From NCBI GenBank assembly GCA_030847615.1, contig JAUMIR010000004.1:69719001-69783000 (forward strand): a stretch of 64,000 nucleotides of DNA, in the 5' to 3' direction. The stretch comes from Gambelia wislizenii (Eukaryota; Chordata; Lepidosauria; Squamata; Crotaphytidae). Positions 11,279-21,735 of this stretch are shown piece after piece. Below the pieces are notes generated by a model. The model saw only the letters and a program-made list of their open reading frames with translations. It had not been told where the DNA came from and searched no databases. A program made the translations under genes and the position numbers. Each line of letters starts with the position of its first letter. The first letter of the stretch is position 1.

Positions 11279-11826
11279 CAACCCCCATATCTACAAGATC
11301 AGTATCCACAGATTCACTTACTCGCACCCAAAAAAATACAGTTGTCCCTTCATATTCACTGGGGTTTAAGTCCAGAATCCCCCATGGATACCAAAATCCA
11401 TGAATACTCAAGTCCCATTATATGCAATGGCATAGTAAAATGGTGTTGCTTATGTAAGATGGCAAAATTAAGGTTTGTTTTTGGGGTTATTTTTTTTTAA
11501 GAATATTTTCAAGCTGTGAATACTTAAATCCATGGATACCAAATCTGTGGATACGGAGGGACAGCTGTATGCTCTGTCTTGTCATCTTCTAGGTCCTCCA
11601 GCAAGACTCTATGGTATGATTCTAATGGAAACTGACCATAGAGGCGTGCTGGAGGATCTAGAAGATGTCTAAGGAGGTGTTCTCTCTAGGCATCTTCTAG
11701 GTCCTCCAGTTTGACTCTATGTTATGCTTGGGTCTACCAAGTAATTCATTTTAATAGGGTTTGCTATTATCCATGGTTTCCGTTATCCACGGTCCGGGAA
11801 TGCATCGCCTGCAGATATGGGTGTTG
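11279..11826. mobile_element. Tigger-like MITE (outer element of a nested pair)
   Basis: Ends CAACCCCCATATCT and AGATATGGGTGTTG form inverted repeats, with TA directly outside both. A second TA-flanked MITE sits inside at 11339-11567. The remaining body holds a local inverted repeat around CTAGGTCCTCCAG and a TTATCCATGG-rich right end. Confidence 0.75.
11339..11567. mobile_element. 229-bp Tigger-like MITE (inner)
   Basis: Ends CAGTTGTCCCTTCATATTC and GGATACGGAGGGACAGCTG, TA on both sides. Very similar copies are at 24890-25118 and 55944-56173, including the shared block CATGAATACTCAAGTCCCAT and the run of T and A before ATATTTTCAAGC. Confidence 0.85.
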
Positions 11827-11828
11827 TA

Positions 11829-12053
11829 TAGTCAGCCCTCCATATCCATGGATTCTGCATCCACGAATTCCACTATCTACAACTTGACAATTAGTCCCCC
11901 CAAAATTCAAAAAGCAAACCTTGATTTTGCCATGTTATATAAGGGAAACTATTTTATTATGCCATTATATATAATTGGACTTGAGCATCCATGGATTTTG
12001 GTATCCACAGCGATTCCTGGAACCAAACCCCAGCAGATGCTGAGGGCCCACTG
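11829..12053. mobile_element. Tigger-like MITE abutting the previous one
   Basis: Begins TAGTCAGCCCTCCATATCC and ends GCTGAGGGCCCACTG followed by TA. The body (ATAATTGGACTTGAGCATCC) matches the copy at about 56225-56601. It sits directly against the outer MITE, sharing or duplicating the TATA between them. Confidence 0.75.
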
Positions 12054-13431
12054 TACTATATTTACTATATCTTTACACTTCAGAATCTTCTTCATATTCT
12101 TCAGGTTGTATTTTATCAGGATGGTTGGTTTAGTGTTCTTCTTTAGCTTTACTCTATCAGCAGTTCATGGTCTGTGCCACAATCTGCTTCTGATCTTGTT
12201 TTTGTACAGAGAATGAAGCTTCTCTATCTTCTGCTTCCAATTATGTAGTCTATTTAATTTCTATATTGACCACCATGTGATGTCCATGTATACATTTGCC
12301 TCCATGTATACATTTGAAGAATGTGTTTGTGATGAACAAACTGTTGGCCTCACAAAAATCAGTCACTCTCCTGTTTCATTTCTTCATCCTAGGCCAAATT
12401 TTCCTACAAGATTCTGCTCTGTTTCCTACTTTTGCATTCCAATCACCTATGCTTAATAAGCCCTGTTTGGATGTGTGGTCAAATCCCCTCTGAACTCTAG
12501 CACAGAATCTTTCAATTTCTTCCACTTCTACATCTGTAGTTGGAGTATAACAGTTATATTGATAGGTTTTCCCTGAAGTCTTGTTGATATTATTTGGTCA
12601 AAGCATTCTATCCTTTGAATGCTGTATTGCAATATTTATACATCTGATTTCTTGTTTTACTATGTCTAGCTTCCCCTGATACATGCTTCTTGAGGTCCAT
12701 GTTCTATAATATGGGTTGTGGAGCTTTTGACTTTCTTCTCACCTCTCAGCATGTCAACAGCTGAATGTCCTTTCTGCTTGAGTCCAGCTGCATCATTAAC
12801 CACAGCACTACTCATAATTGTCTCCTGCTGTATCCCAGTTGCTTGCTGAGTGCCATCCAACCTGGGAGTGTCATCTTCTGGTACTATCTCTTGTTTCATT
12901 TTGGATTGTCTAATCATAGGGTTTTTGTGGTAAAAGATCTTCAAAAGGAGGTTTATTGTACCTCCCTCTGTGCAGTACTAATGAGTGTTAGCAATGGTGC
13001 CACTGCCATTGTCTCTGAGAGATCCTCCACCAGTCTCACACTCCACTGCTGCTGCTGCCCAGTAGCTGTTTGGCATGTTTAGCCTGGGTCCTCAGCAAAA
13101 GCCTGTTTGACATGGGAGACCCTACCAGCAACACTACTATCATCAGCATAGCCTCTTGCCTCACAGGAGCATGCAGTCTCACCACAATGGTAAGGTAGTA
13201 CCATGGTGATAAAAAAAAACCCAGAGCTTAGAAAAGTTACTTTTGAAGATCACAAGTTCCAGGAACAACCTGCCCCTACCCCCCAGGTAATGGGCCTGGT
13301 GGCTGTATGAGTCTATCTGTGGTCTAAAAACGATCTTTTCCAAACTCTGATAAACCCCATTGTCTATTTGTCCTTCTGCGTGCCACAAGTAGGGAGTAGG
13401 AGTGAGTGAAGGATCCACGCTGCCACTTCGG

Positions 13432-13640
13432 GCCCTTTCACACTTCATAACTATGGTAGCACTTTAACTGCCTTGGCTGTGTCCTATAGAATCCTGGGGC
13501 TTGTTGTTTGTGGAGGCACCAGGTCTCTGGCAGAGAATTCTAAATACCTCTCCCTGAACTGCAAATCCTAAGATTTCATACAATGGAACCATGGCAGTTA
13601 AAGTGGAACCATAGTGCTATAACTGCATAGTGTGAAATGG
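13432..13640. mobile_element. Palindromic MITE with GGCCCTTTCACAC ends
   Basis: About 209 bp. The left arm (TTTCACAC..AGCACTTTAACTGCC) is mirrored by the right (GGCAGTTAAAGTGG..AGTGTGAAA) across a centre with GGCAGAGAATTCTAAATACC. Relatives: 16663-17094 and about 18915-19130. Confidence 0.7.
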
Positions 13641-14459
13641 ATATGACAGTGAGAACCTCATATAAAATGGACTTTAAAGCCTACAGCCCACTTAGCATGG
13701 TTTCTTCAGAAGACAGGACACACCGCATTCTCTCCCTAGGACACACTTTGACAGAGATATTCCAGGTCGTTTTGTCAGGAACCCCTTAGAGGCCACAACA
13801 CATAGAGTTTTGCTTTTCCTGAATCATCTTTCTGAGTGTGAGAAGAGTGTAAGAAACTGATAAGGCAATTCCTCAAAGCCCAAGAAGATGGGTGAGGCCT
13901 TTCAGCAGCTGTCTGGAACTCACCCAAGTATGAAACTAGGTATAAAGGAGCTTACTGGCACTTCTGTTATTAATCTAGCACCTCAAGTATGGGCCACTCC
14001 CTGCTTCATTAAACACTGAATTAGAGTCCTGCCAAACCTGTTTATTACCTTTGATTTCTAAGCATTTTTGCTTAGTTATAAACTAACTAGCAGTAGTACG
14101 CGAGCAAATACTGAAGTGCAGGAGCTAGATAGCACCAAACAAAGAGCAGCATAATTCTTCTTTTTAATATGATCACCATAACAGCAATCCCATGCATAAT
14201 AAACTTTGAGTTTAAGCTCTTTTGAACTTAATGGTGTTTATACTTAACTACTTAGCTTCATTCTGTAAAACATATTTTTAAAAGTTTTTTTAAAAATCTT
14301 CAGATAGGTAAAATGCAACCTTTAGCTTTAAATTAGAAATACAAAAGCAGTCCTGTAAAGAAGATGTTACCATTTAAAGTGCTACAAGTAGGAAGCTTCT
14401 AAAAGAAATGTTGCTAGTTTCTGCTTCATTGTTTCCATTATTTTCTGGTTCCCTCAATT
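13641..14459. other. Stretch with nothing recognised
   Basis: No ORF, RNA gene or repeat that I can name. Confidence 0.35.
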
Positions 14460-14602
14460 AGAGGTGGGAATGATGTGGCCCTCCAGATGTTTCTGGACTG
14501 CATCTCTCAGCACACCTCACCATTAGCTATGCTGGTTAGGATGGCTGGAATTTGTAGTTTAAGAACATCTGAACAATTCTGCATGATTCCCACAACTGTC
14601 CT
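14460..14602. mobile_element. Short hAT-type MITE
   Basis: Contains GTGGCCCTCCAGATGTTTCT, then ATTAGCTATGCTGG and a mirrored GAACATCTGAA..CATGATTCCCAC. Same family as 1370-1500 and 6148-6290. Boundaries are approximate. Confidence 0.6.
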
Positions 14603-15933
14603 ATGTGCATCTGTTACAAATGACAAATAAAATGTGAAAGCCTTGTTATCACCTCTGTTCACCTGCTAGTATAAGAGGGTCTATTAGTATCATTGCAATT
14701 CTGGTAGATGATATCACTGCTTCTGCTCTGTTGCTTCTCTACATTTCCCCCTCTACTGCAATACTGAGGGGGGGCCACTTCTGTACCTTTAACACAGCTC
14801 TTTCAAACCTGGTGTCCTTCAGATGTGTTTGGATGACAAAACATCTGGAAGGGGCCAGGCTGGAGGAGACGCCTTGATAAGCAGGCATCAGCAGGTAAAG
14901 CTTTACATGACATGGAAGTAACTGTTAGTTGCTCATCGCTGCTTCAGATGACAAACTGAACTAGCGGAGCCAATTCAGAAGGTGGCAACTCCACCCATTT
15001 CACATAACTAACTTCCTTTTCCAAATTTCTTTTCTAGGCAGAAATGTTACAGAAAAGAATCTTCCATGCAGAGCTTCCATACAATTATGCTCTCTTTAGA
15101 GCATAATTTGAGCTTTGAGCTTGAGCAGAGTGGCTGGTTTCAGTCCTAAACATGTTTAATAGGGCCAGACTTTTCCTTTGGGGAAAAAATGTGAAGAAAT
15201 AGTAAGAAAGAATCCCTTTGAGAATGAGGACGGACTGCTTCCTACATTACTGAAAAGCCACAGCCTGTGATCACTTATATGCCACATATCTGAAAGTGTT
15301 GCTGTTCCTTTAAGAAGTAGGCAGAAGTGCAGAACTGGAACAAAGTCTACATTGCTAGAGTTGTATTTGGGAGTAAAAGTGCATATCAAGACAAAGATGG
15401 GAAAGTAATTATTGCTTTTTCTCCTTTGTTTCTTCAAGTCATCTAAAGTAATGGCATAGCAACTGAATAAGCTGATGTCTCACTGTTTTTGAAATTTTAA
15501 TATTAATATGACAGATCCCACATTTGATCAGAACAGTGCCAGAGTGGGAGGGGTTGCCCCTTACTTCCCCTTATAGTTTTCATGATTAAAACTGCCCTGC
15601 AGCACAAGGGGCCAAATAGCCAGAGGGGCTACCTTTATTCAAGAAATCTCTTGCCAAGGCAAGTGAACAAACAAAAACTCCTTCAGTTGTTTAACACACA
15701 CAGTGTTGCCCTACTCAGCTTCTAGATTGATCCTTAGATTGAAAACACTGTTTTGACATTGGCTGATACTGATGGTCATAAATTTGGCCTATAAACTACC
15801 GTAAGTCATAAATATACTAAATTAAATTAATTTTTTGTCAGGTAAGATTTTTTTTATCAGTGTGTTGGTAAACATAGCACCACTCCTCCCAAAGTCTTCA
15901 CTTTCTTCATACCTTTCCCCTCACAGAGCTGTA
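14603..15933. other. Stretch with nothing recognised
   Basis: No supported gene or named repeat. The 93-codon minus frame at 15156-15437 shows no motif. Confidence 0.35.
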
Positions 15934-16180
15934 CAGTAGGACTTCCATATCCACTGATTCATTATCCAGTGATTCAATTATCCACGGTTTCAGTTTCAGC
16001 ACAGCTACCACAGAGTCTTCCTAGAAAATGTGTCTTCTCTAGGCATTTTCTAGGACCTTCGAGGCAACTCTATGGTATTTTAACCGGAAGTGCCATTATT
16101 TTCAATGGCATTTGCTATTATCCGTGGATTTCATTATCCATGGTGGGAACCAATCTCCCACAGATATGGGGGTCCTACTG
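15934..16180. mobile_element. Tigger-like MITE with CAGTAGGAC ends
   Basis: 247 bp, TA-flanked. Left end CAGTAGGACTTCCATATCC, right end GATATGGGGGTCCTACTG. Contains TTCCTAGAAAATGTGTC and GGCATTTGCTATTATCC, shared with 46324-46556, 63423-63673 (opposite orientation) and 41450-42294. Confidence 0.85.
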
Positions 16181-16429
16181 TACACAGTTCTCCTCATCCC
16201 ACTCTTAGCCTCATAGTAATTCTGCAAGGTAAGTTATTCTGAATTTGAGGTGCATACATTCAACTGGAGCATGGTTAGCCAGTGAGTGGAAATTTAACCC
16301 TGGTCTCTTCAGTCCAATGTTGACATTCTAACCACTATACACACCATTGCCTCAGATTAGAGCACTGTATGATTTAGTTCCAGCATCTCTGTGCTGGTGA
16401 ATTAATTGCTGAGGCTTCATCAGGCAATT

Positions 16430-16590
16430 ATTTATTTATTTATTTATTTATACCCAGCTCTTCAGCCACAATGCTATCAGAGCAGCTTACAAATTGTTTT
16501 AAGCAACAGCTATTTACACATCTACACTGCATTAAACAGTTTCCAATGTGTGTTAGCAATGCTGGTCAGAGGGTATTTGTCTCCCCTTTG
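16430..16590 (-). repeat. LINE/SINE 3' end with (TTTA)n tail
   Basis: On the minus strand the repeat ends in a (TAAA)n tail. Next to it is the text seen on the + strand as ACCCAGCTCTTCAGCCACAA and GCAGCTTACAAATTGTTTTA. The same repeat with a target duplication is at 56341-56497. Confidence 0.6.
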
Positions 16591-16662
16591 ACTGCTTGAG
16601 CTCAGAGATGTGTGGTCAGCTCTTTTCTGGCAGCATTTCAGATACTCAGAAATTCATTCTGG

Positions 16663-17094
16663 GGCCCATTCACACTCTAGAATTTTAGCACTATTATTTC
16701 ATTTCAACTGCCATGCTTCCATCCTATGGAATCCTGAGCTTTGTAATCTGGTGAGGCACAAGAGCTCTTTGGATGAGAATTCTAAATATCCTACACTGCA
16801 AATCCCAGTACTCCATGAGTTAAAGTGGAATTGTAGCACTATAATTAGAGAAGAAGAATGGTGTAGTGGTTTGAGCGCTGAGCTATGACTCTGGAGACCA
16901 CAGTTCGAATCCTGGCTCAGCCACAGAAGCCCACTGGGTGACCTTGGGCAAGTCACACACTCTCAGCCTCAGAGGAAAGCAAAGAAGAAATCTTACCAAG
17001 AAAACCCCAGGATAGATATGCCTTAGGTTGTCATGAGTGGCAAAGGAAGGCACACAGCAACAATAAGTTCTGTCATTGTGTAGTGTGAATGGGC
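16663..17094. mobile_element. Palindromic MITE split by a SINE
   Basis: Ends GGCCCATTCACACT and AGTGTGAATGGGC, flanked by TTCTGG at 16657-16662 and 17095-17100. The two halves are separated by a tRNA-type SINE at about 16848-17066. Removing the SINE restores the right-arm text (CTATAATT then CTGTCATTGTGTAG). Confidence 0.75.
16848..17066 (+). mobile_element. tRNA-derived SINE
   Basis: The head resembles a tRNA with an A-box-like GTGTAGTGGTTTGAGCGCTG and a B-box-like GTTCGAATCC (internal RNA polymerase III promoter). The body includes CACTGGGTGACCTTGGGCAA and CTCAGCCTCAGAGGAA, with a CACACAGCAACAATAAG tail. It is a SINE, not a tRNA gene: the 3' half of the cloverleaf is absent. Confidence 0.85.
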
Positions 17095-17343
17095 TTCTGG
17101 TGAAGGTGTGGATTTATTTATTTTTTTAAAAAAAGACTGAAATCTTCAAACTTTTTATTTCAGCGCAGTCCCACGTAATTTTCAACTGGAGTATTCCGCA
17201 GTTCAGTTTTGCAGCAGTATTGCACTTCTTTGGCCAGTCTCCTTTCCTTTCTTTTCCGTTCCTTGAAAAGGTTATTTTCCTTTCAAGTTGCCCGCCTGAG
17301 CCCGCTTATCAGAATGTTAGTTGGGGGAATGTCAGAATCCCCT

Positions 17344-17550
17344 TAATTTAGTGGGATTTGTAGTTTTGTTTTGTACCGCTTTATAGCGACTCTAAAGGGG
17401 GAGGGAATCTCTCCCGGGGTTTTCTGAGGCTGTGAGAGCGTGTGGCTTTGCCCAAGGTCAGCCAGTGGGTTTTCCTGGCCGAGCGGGATTCGAATCCAGG
17501 TCTCCAGAGTCCAACTCTCAAAACCGCTGGGCCAGGCTGGCTCCTCACTT
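17344..17550 (-). mobile_element. tRNA-derived SINE (minus strand)
   Basis: Reverse complement of the SINE at 16848: GGATTCGAATCCAGGTCTCC contains the B box, and TTTGCCCAAGGTCAGCCAGT the body. The 3' part is degraded. Confidence 0.7.
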
Positions 17551-17639
17551 CACGGGCTCCTCACTTCTACCCAAACATGCTTGTGACGGGGCTACCATTC
17601 CTCTCAGGAGAAAGGCGCCAACCCTCCACGAGTGATGTC

Positions 17640-18200
17640 ACTTCTGGACGGCCTCTTCAGCCGCCCTCCTCCTGAGGGGAAAAAGGGAGGGCGCTGAAAA
17701 GAAAATCTGCCTTGATTTGGTCGCCCGGGAGGTGGGATTCCCCGCCAAGCCCCGTCTCCTTTTTGAGACTTTGGCTTTCCTTCGGGGGCGACCAACCGCA
17801 GCAGGCACCGAGCAGCCCAGTTCGGACTTGTGGCCGAGCCTGCCCAAGAAAGACTTTATTTATTTTTATTTTTATTTTTTTGCAGCTCAAGCAAAAAGCC
17901 GGGTCGGGTCGCACCAAAAGAACCCCAGCAGTAAGTGGTTCACGGTCTTTGCTCCCCGCTCCCCTCATAGCCGAGTGTCGTCTTCAAGCTGAACACGTGT
18001 GTGACCCAAGAGGACTCGGGTCTGTCACGGAGCAGGTAGGAGAGCCGGGCTGGGGCGGAGCAGGGCCACCAGTCCGCTGGCGGGAACCTTTCGGGGGCCA
18101 CTTTGGATTTCCGTTGGAAGGAGAAGGAAAAGGAGGAGGGAGGTTTCCAGAAAGTGCAGGACTGGTGGTCGTGTAGACAGAAGAGACTAGAGTGCCCTTC
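17640..18200 (+). promoter_or_regulatory. CpG-rich region with splice-donor-like sites, candidate RAB7B 5' exon/promoter
   Basis: This is the most CpG-dense unique stretch between CTSE and RAB7B (for example TCGCCCGGGAGG, TCGGGGGCGACC, GGGTCGGGTCGC). Donor-like sites follow: CA|GTAAGT at 17931 and CAG|GTAGG at 18036. A T-rich tract ending TTTTTGCAG at 17885 could be an acceptor. RAB7B coding exon 1 has only 9 bases of exonic sequence before its ATG, so an upstream non-coding exon is needed, and this region lies on the right side, about 13 kb upstream. The link is inference; the long open frames here are a GC-content effect. Confidence 0.35.
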
Positions 18201-18759
18201 AGCTTCGGTAAAAGCTGGTGCGGGATATGTCTTCTCCAGAGTGTCAGAGAGATGACACCATTCTCCTCTGGTCATGGGGGGGGGGGAAGCCCCGACATGA
18301 GGGGACCCTAAAAGGTTCAGTAGTCTCAGTAGTCCTTTGGCAAATGTGTGAATGCCTCAAAGCACGCGAAGGGGGAGGAATCTGCTTTCCTAAATGGCTG
18401 CATAGAGACGGCATGAACAGGGACCAGGCCTGTTGTGTTTTTCCAAGCTGCATCCAACACAGGGAACTTCTAGGAGGGGAAAAACCAAGGGAAAAAAATG
18501 CAGGGCTCATAGCCCATCGCTAAACAATTGCATCTGCTGCTCTGGCCTGGCCTGCTTCCTTCCCTGGGTTTAACACTTGGCAGAATGGCTATTTTGCTGA
18601 ACTTTGAAAACGCTTGACTTTTCAGAATACAGTTCCCACAAGGGTTCCCATGCTACTTAATATTGCAACAGAGCCCCTCTCTGCAACTTTACCAGCGGGG
18701 AGGGCTACAGGCCATTTTGGCAAGAACAGAACTTGGTTTGTTGTTGTTGTTGTTGTTTT
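18201..18759. other. Stretch with nothing recognised
   Basis: Moderately GC-rich, continuing from the CpG-rich region, with a G9 run near 18280 and (GTT)n at about 18738-18757. No motif-bearing ORF. Confidence 0.35.
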
Positions 18760-18855
18760 CTGGTCTAAACCTCCCAGAATTTCCTTCAGCAACCATAGTC
18801 ACTGGCCATGCTGGTTGGGGATTCTGGGAGTTGCAATTCAAAAAGGCTTTCCCAA
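18760..18855. repeat. hAT-type MITE fragment
   Basis: CTCCCAGAATTTCCTTCAGC and GGGGATTCTGGGAGTTGCAA form the usual mirrored arms of a short hAT-like MITE. Confidence 0.45.
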
Positions 18856-18914
18856 GCACTGATTTCCAGGCACTATCTAGATGTCACTTATGACGCAAAG
18901 AGTGCCACTAGGTG

Positions 18915-19130
18915 CCATTTCATACTGTATGGTTAAAGCACGATGATTTCACTTCAACTGTCATGGCTACATCCTATGGAATCCCTGGGTTTGTAGTTTG
19001 CTGAGACACTAAAGCTTTCCTGATGAGAGTTTAAATACACCTAACTAAACTGCAAATCCCAGGATTTTATAGGATGAAACCATGCCAATTAAACTTCAAT
19101 CATATGCATTGACTGTGTAGTGTGAAAGAG
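18915..19130. mobile_element. Palindromic MITE (GGCCCTTTCACAC family)
   Basis: Mirrored arms CATTTCATACTGTATGG.. and ..GACTGTGTAGTGTGAAAGAG around GGAATCCCTGGGTTTGTAG and TGCAAATCCCAGGATTTTAT. It ends next to the foldback at 19136. Confidence 0.65.
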
Positions 19131-19135
19131 ACTGT

Positions 19136-19464
19136 GGAGATTTTCAGACGCGATTTTCGGCAGGATATATTGCAGAACAGCTTCGTTGCTGCCGCGCGGC
19201 AGGGGAGCTGTTTCAGACGATGCCGTTCCTCTGCCGAAACCCTCCATGTCACTTCCGTGACAGAATGGAGGAAACCGCGTCGTATTTCATTTACGATTGT
19301 TGCCCGTGAGTGAAATACGACACGGTTTCCTCCATTCTGTCACGGAAATGACACGGAGGGTTTCGGCAGAGAGACGGCGTCATCCGAAACAGCTCCCCTG
19401 CCGCGCGGCAGCAACGGAGCTGTTTTGCAATATATCCTGCTGAAAATAGTGTCTGAAAATCTCC
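19136..19464. mobile_element. GGAC-TIR foldback, copy G: near-perfect 329-bp palindrome
   Basis: Two arms of about 160 bp are complementary at roughly nine positions in ten around a tiny centre near 19300. Ends are GGAGATTTTCAGAC and GTCTGAAAATCTCC, flanked by TGT at 19133-19135 and 19465-19467. The arms are GC- and CpG-rich (TGCTGCCGCGCGGCAGGGGA is in both), unlike the surroundings. There is no ORF. The same architecture is at 62273-62602, with a homologous core GTTTC(A/T)GA(C/T)GATGCCG. Confidence 0.9.
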
Positions 19465-20221
19465 TGTGAGTGTGAAAAAAATCTCCAGATTCTGCTGGAG
19501 TTACAGTGAGAAGATTCCAACAAGCAAAAAAGAGAAATAAGCTGATCACTAATATGTCAATTAATGTAGCCTGAGTGAGCTAAAAGCAAAAAGCAGCCCC
19601 ACAGTATCAAGGGACAAATCAAGGAAGAGTATTAAAGAGAGGAAAATGTTATTGTTTGCCATTTGAACCTCCATGTAGTGACTAGAAGTGTTTGAATCTT
19701 GGATCTATCTTGTTTCTTTTATACTTATCATTTTGCATTTGTAATTTATTGTTAGCTCCTTAGAACATTATTCATAGTGAAGTGGTGCAGAATACATTTA
19801 ACAACAAATAGTATAGAGTCTTGAGATACTTTTCTTGTAAAATGGGGATTATGTTCTTTGCTTTGTTTGTGTACATATCTAATCGAGCAACTAATGATGC
19901 CACCTTTTTACTGATCTTGCTCCTGGGCCTTTAACAAAACTGCATGGCAGACAGACTTTTGTAAGGTGATGATTTATTTATTTTTTTGCCATAGAAACAA
20001 GTGATTGGACAAATTTGACTTGCATAAAGCACAAAGGTGTGCGCACACATGCATGCATCTACGTATCTATATTTACACACACACATATATATACATATAT
20101 AATCAGAAGTTAGTTATTTGAACTTACTCTCAGGTAAGTACGTTTTCGATTGTAACTTTAATTTCTCTGTGTGGATTGATTCTGTTAAGAACATAGGGGC
20201 AGAATTCTTTCTTTGTTAGCT
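19465..20221. other. Stretch with a simple-repeat cluster only
   Basis: No gene. A mixed CA/TA microsatellite lies at about 20041-20105 (ACACACACATATATATACAT). Confidence 0.4.
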
Positions 20222-21197
20222 GACTTGTTGTTAACTGCCTTCAAGTCAACTTCAGCTTATGGCGATCCCATGAATGAAAGACCTCCAAGTCACCCTATCC
20301 TCAACAGCTCTGCTCAGGTTTTGCAGACTCAGGGCTGTGGCTTCACATCTGTATTGAGTCTTCCTCTTTTCCTACTGCCCTCCACTTTACCAAGCATGAT
20401 AATCTTTTCTAGTGATTCATGTCTGCTCACAAGATGGCCATAGTATAACAGTCTCAGTTTAGTCATCTTGGCATCTAGGGAGAGTTCAGGCCTGATTTTC
20501 TCTAGGACCATTGATTTGTCTTTTCAGCAGTCCACAGTATCCGCAGAACTCTTCTCCAGCACCACATTTCAAATGAGTTGATTTTCTTCCTATCAGCTTT
20601 CTTCACTGTCCAGTTTTTACAACCATACATAGAAATGGGGAATACAATGGCATGGACCATCCTAACTTTAGTATTCAGTGTTATATCTTTACACTTCAAG
20701 CTCTTGTCTAGTTCCTGCATGGCTGACCTTCCAAATCCTTGTCTTCTTCTGATTTCTTGACTGCAATCTCATCTGTGATTAATGATTAAGCCAAAATAAG
20801 GAAAATCTTGGGCTATTTCATTGTCTTCATCATGTACTTTAAAGTTTCATAAGTCATCTATGGTCATTATTTATGTTTTCTTAATGTTCAACTGTAAAAC
20901 TGACTCTTCAATAATCATTCCAAGTTTTTGCTGTTTTCTGCTAGTATGTAGTATGGTATCTTCTGCATATCTTAAATTGTTAATGTTCCTACCTCCAATT
21001 TTCACACCTCCTTCCTCCAAATGTAATTGTGCTTTATGTATGATATGTTCAGAGTACAAAGTAAAGAGATAGGGTGATAAAATGCAGCCTTGTCTGACTA
21101 CCGTGCCAATTGGAAACCATTCCATTTTCCTAAGTTCTGTCCTAACAGTAGCCTCTTGTCCTGAGTACAGGTTATGCATCAGTACAATCAAATGTTA
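20222..21197 (-). mobile_element. RTE-BovB LINE, 5'-truncated, inactive
   Basis: Minus-strand reading gives BovB RT and C-terminal segments in order: LYSGQEATVRTELRKMEWF, VRQGCILSPYLFTLYSEHI, GGRNINNLRYAEDT, then in another frame TKVRMVHAIVFPISMYGCKN and FEMWCWRRVLRILWTAEKTN, then YYGHLVSRHESLEKIIMLGK. The RT catalytic box reads YAED instead of YADD, and frameshifts separate the blocks. BovB is widespread in squamates. Confidence 0.88.
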
Positions 21198-21344
21198 GCT
21201 GGCTACCCAGCAGCAATTGCTTTACCCTCCACATTAGCCTTGGCCCTTGGTATGCTGATCAATAAGCACTTAATCTGATACACAGACCCTATCTTCACAG
21301 TGGTTAGGAAGGTGGATGTCTGCTCTGTAGGAAGCTAGGCATAT

Positions 21345-21735
21345 TTGTGTGTGCCTTCAAGTTGCCTGTTGACTTGTGGCAACCTCATGAATTTCATAGG
21401 GCTTTCTTAGGCAAGGAGTACTCAGAGGTGGGTTTGCCAGTTCCTTCCTCTGAAATATAGCCTACAGCACCTGATATTCAATGGAGCCAGCATGGCATAG
21501 TGCTTTGAGTGTTGGACTCTGGAGACCATAGTTTTAATCCCCTCTCATCCATGAGAAACCTTTTCTCTGGCAATTCACACACTCTGAGCCTCAAAAAACC
21601 CTGTGATAGGGTTGCCTTAGGGTTGCCATAAATTGGAAACACAACAACAACAAACCTGGTATTTATTGGCAGTCTTTCATCCAAGTACTAACCAGAGCTG
21701 ACCCTGCTTAGCTTCCAAGATCAGATGGGATCTGG
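21345..21735 (-). mobile_element. 5S rRNA-derived SINE (5S-Sauria type), interrupted
   Basis: On the minus strand the head corresponds to 5S rRNA: the complement of CATCCAAGTACTAACCAGAG and TAGCTTCCAAGATCAGATGG reads as the 5S internal promoter region. The body holds TGTGTGCCTTCAAGTTGCC and TCTGAAATATAGCCTACAGC. It is split by a tRNA-type SINE. It is a SINE3-class element, not an rRNA gene. Confidence 0.85.
21483..21652 (+). mobile_element. tRNA-derived SINE nested in the 5S SINE
   Basis: Starts AGCCAGCATGGCATAGTGC and ends GGAAACACAACAACAACAAA. The flanks CCTGATATTCAATGG and CCTGGTATTTATTGG are a diverged target duplication of about 15 bp. Confidence 0.8.

Larger units (their letters stand above)
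10250..13195 (-). mobile_element. RTE-BovB LINE broken by four nested insertions and an internal deletion
   Basis: Minus-strand BovB pieces lie at about 10250-10281 and 10845-11278 (3' end of the RT ORF) and about 12055-13195 (5' endonuclease part). In the 3' piece, FGHIMRRHDSLEKSIMLG resembles the BovB C-terminal segment. In the 5' piece, a GDWNAK-type endonuclease motif reads on the minus strand near 12425-12455, and degenerate CGTDHELLIE-like sequence lies near 12160-12195. Between them sit the GGAC-TIR copy C and three Tigger-like MITEs. The central RT core is deleted, and all frames are broken. Confidence 0.75.

Noticed and set aside
11761..12216. 151-codon plus-strand frame
   Set aside because: It crosses a MITE and the antisense of BovB, so it cannot be one gene.
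16848..16925. tRNA gene candidate with A and B boxes
   Set aside because: Only the 5' half is tRNA-like and it continues into a SINE body repeated several times in the window.
17712..18275. Open frames of 154 and 111 codons in the CpG-rich region
   Set aside because: No motif, both strands open, and stop-poor because of base composition. Kept only as a candidate promoter/5' exon.
21655..21730. 5S rRNA gene candidate (minus strand)
   Set aside because: The 5S-like segment is the head of a SINE present in three copies here; it is not a complete 5S gene.
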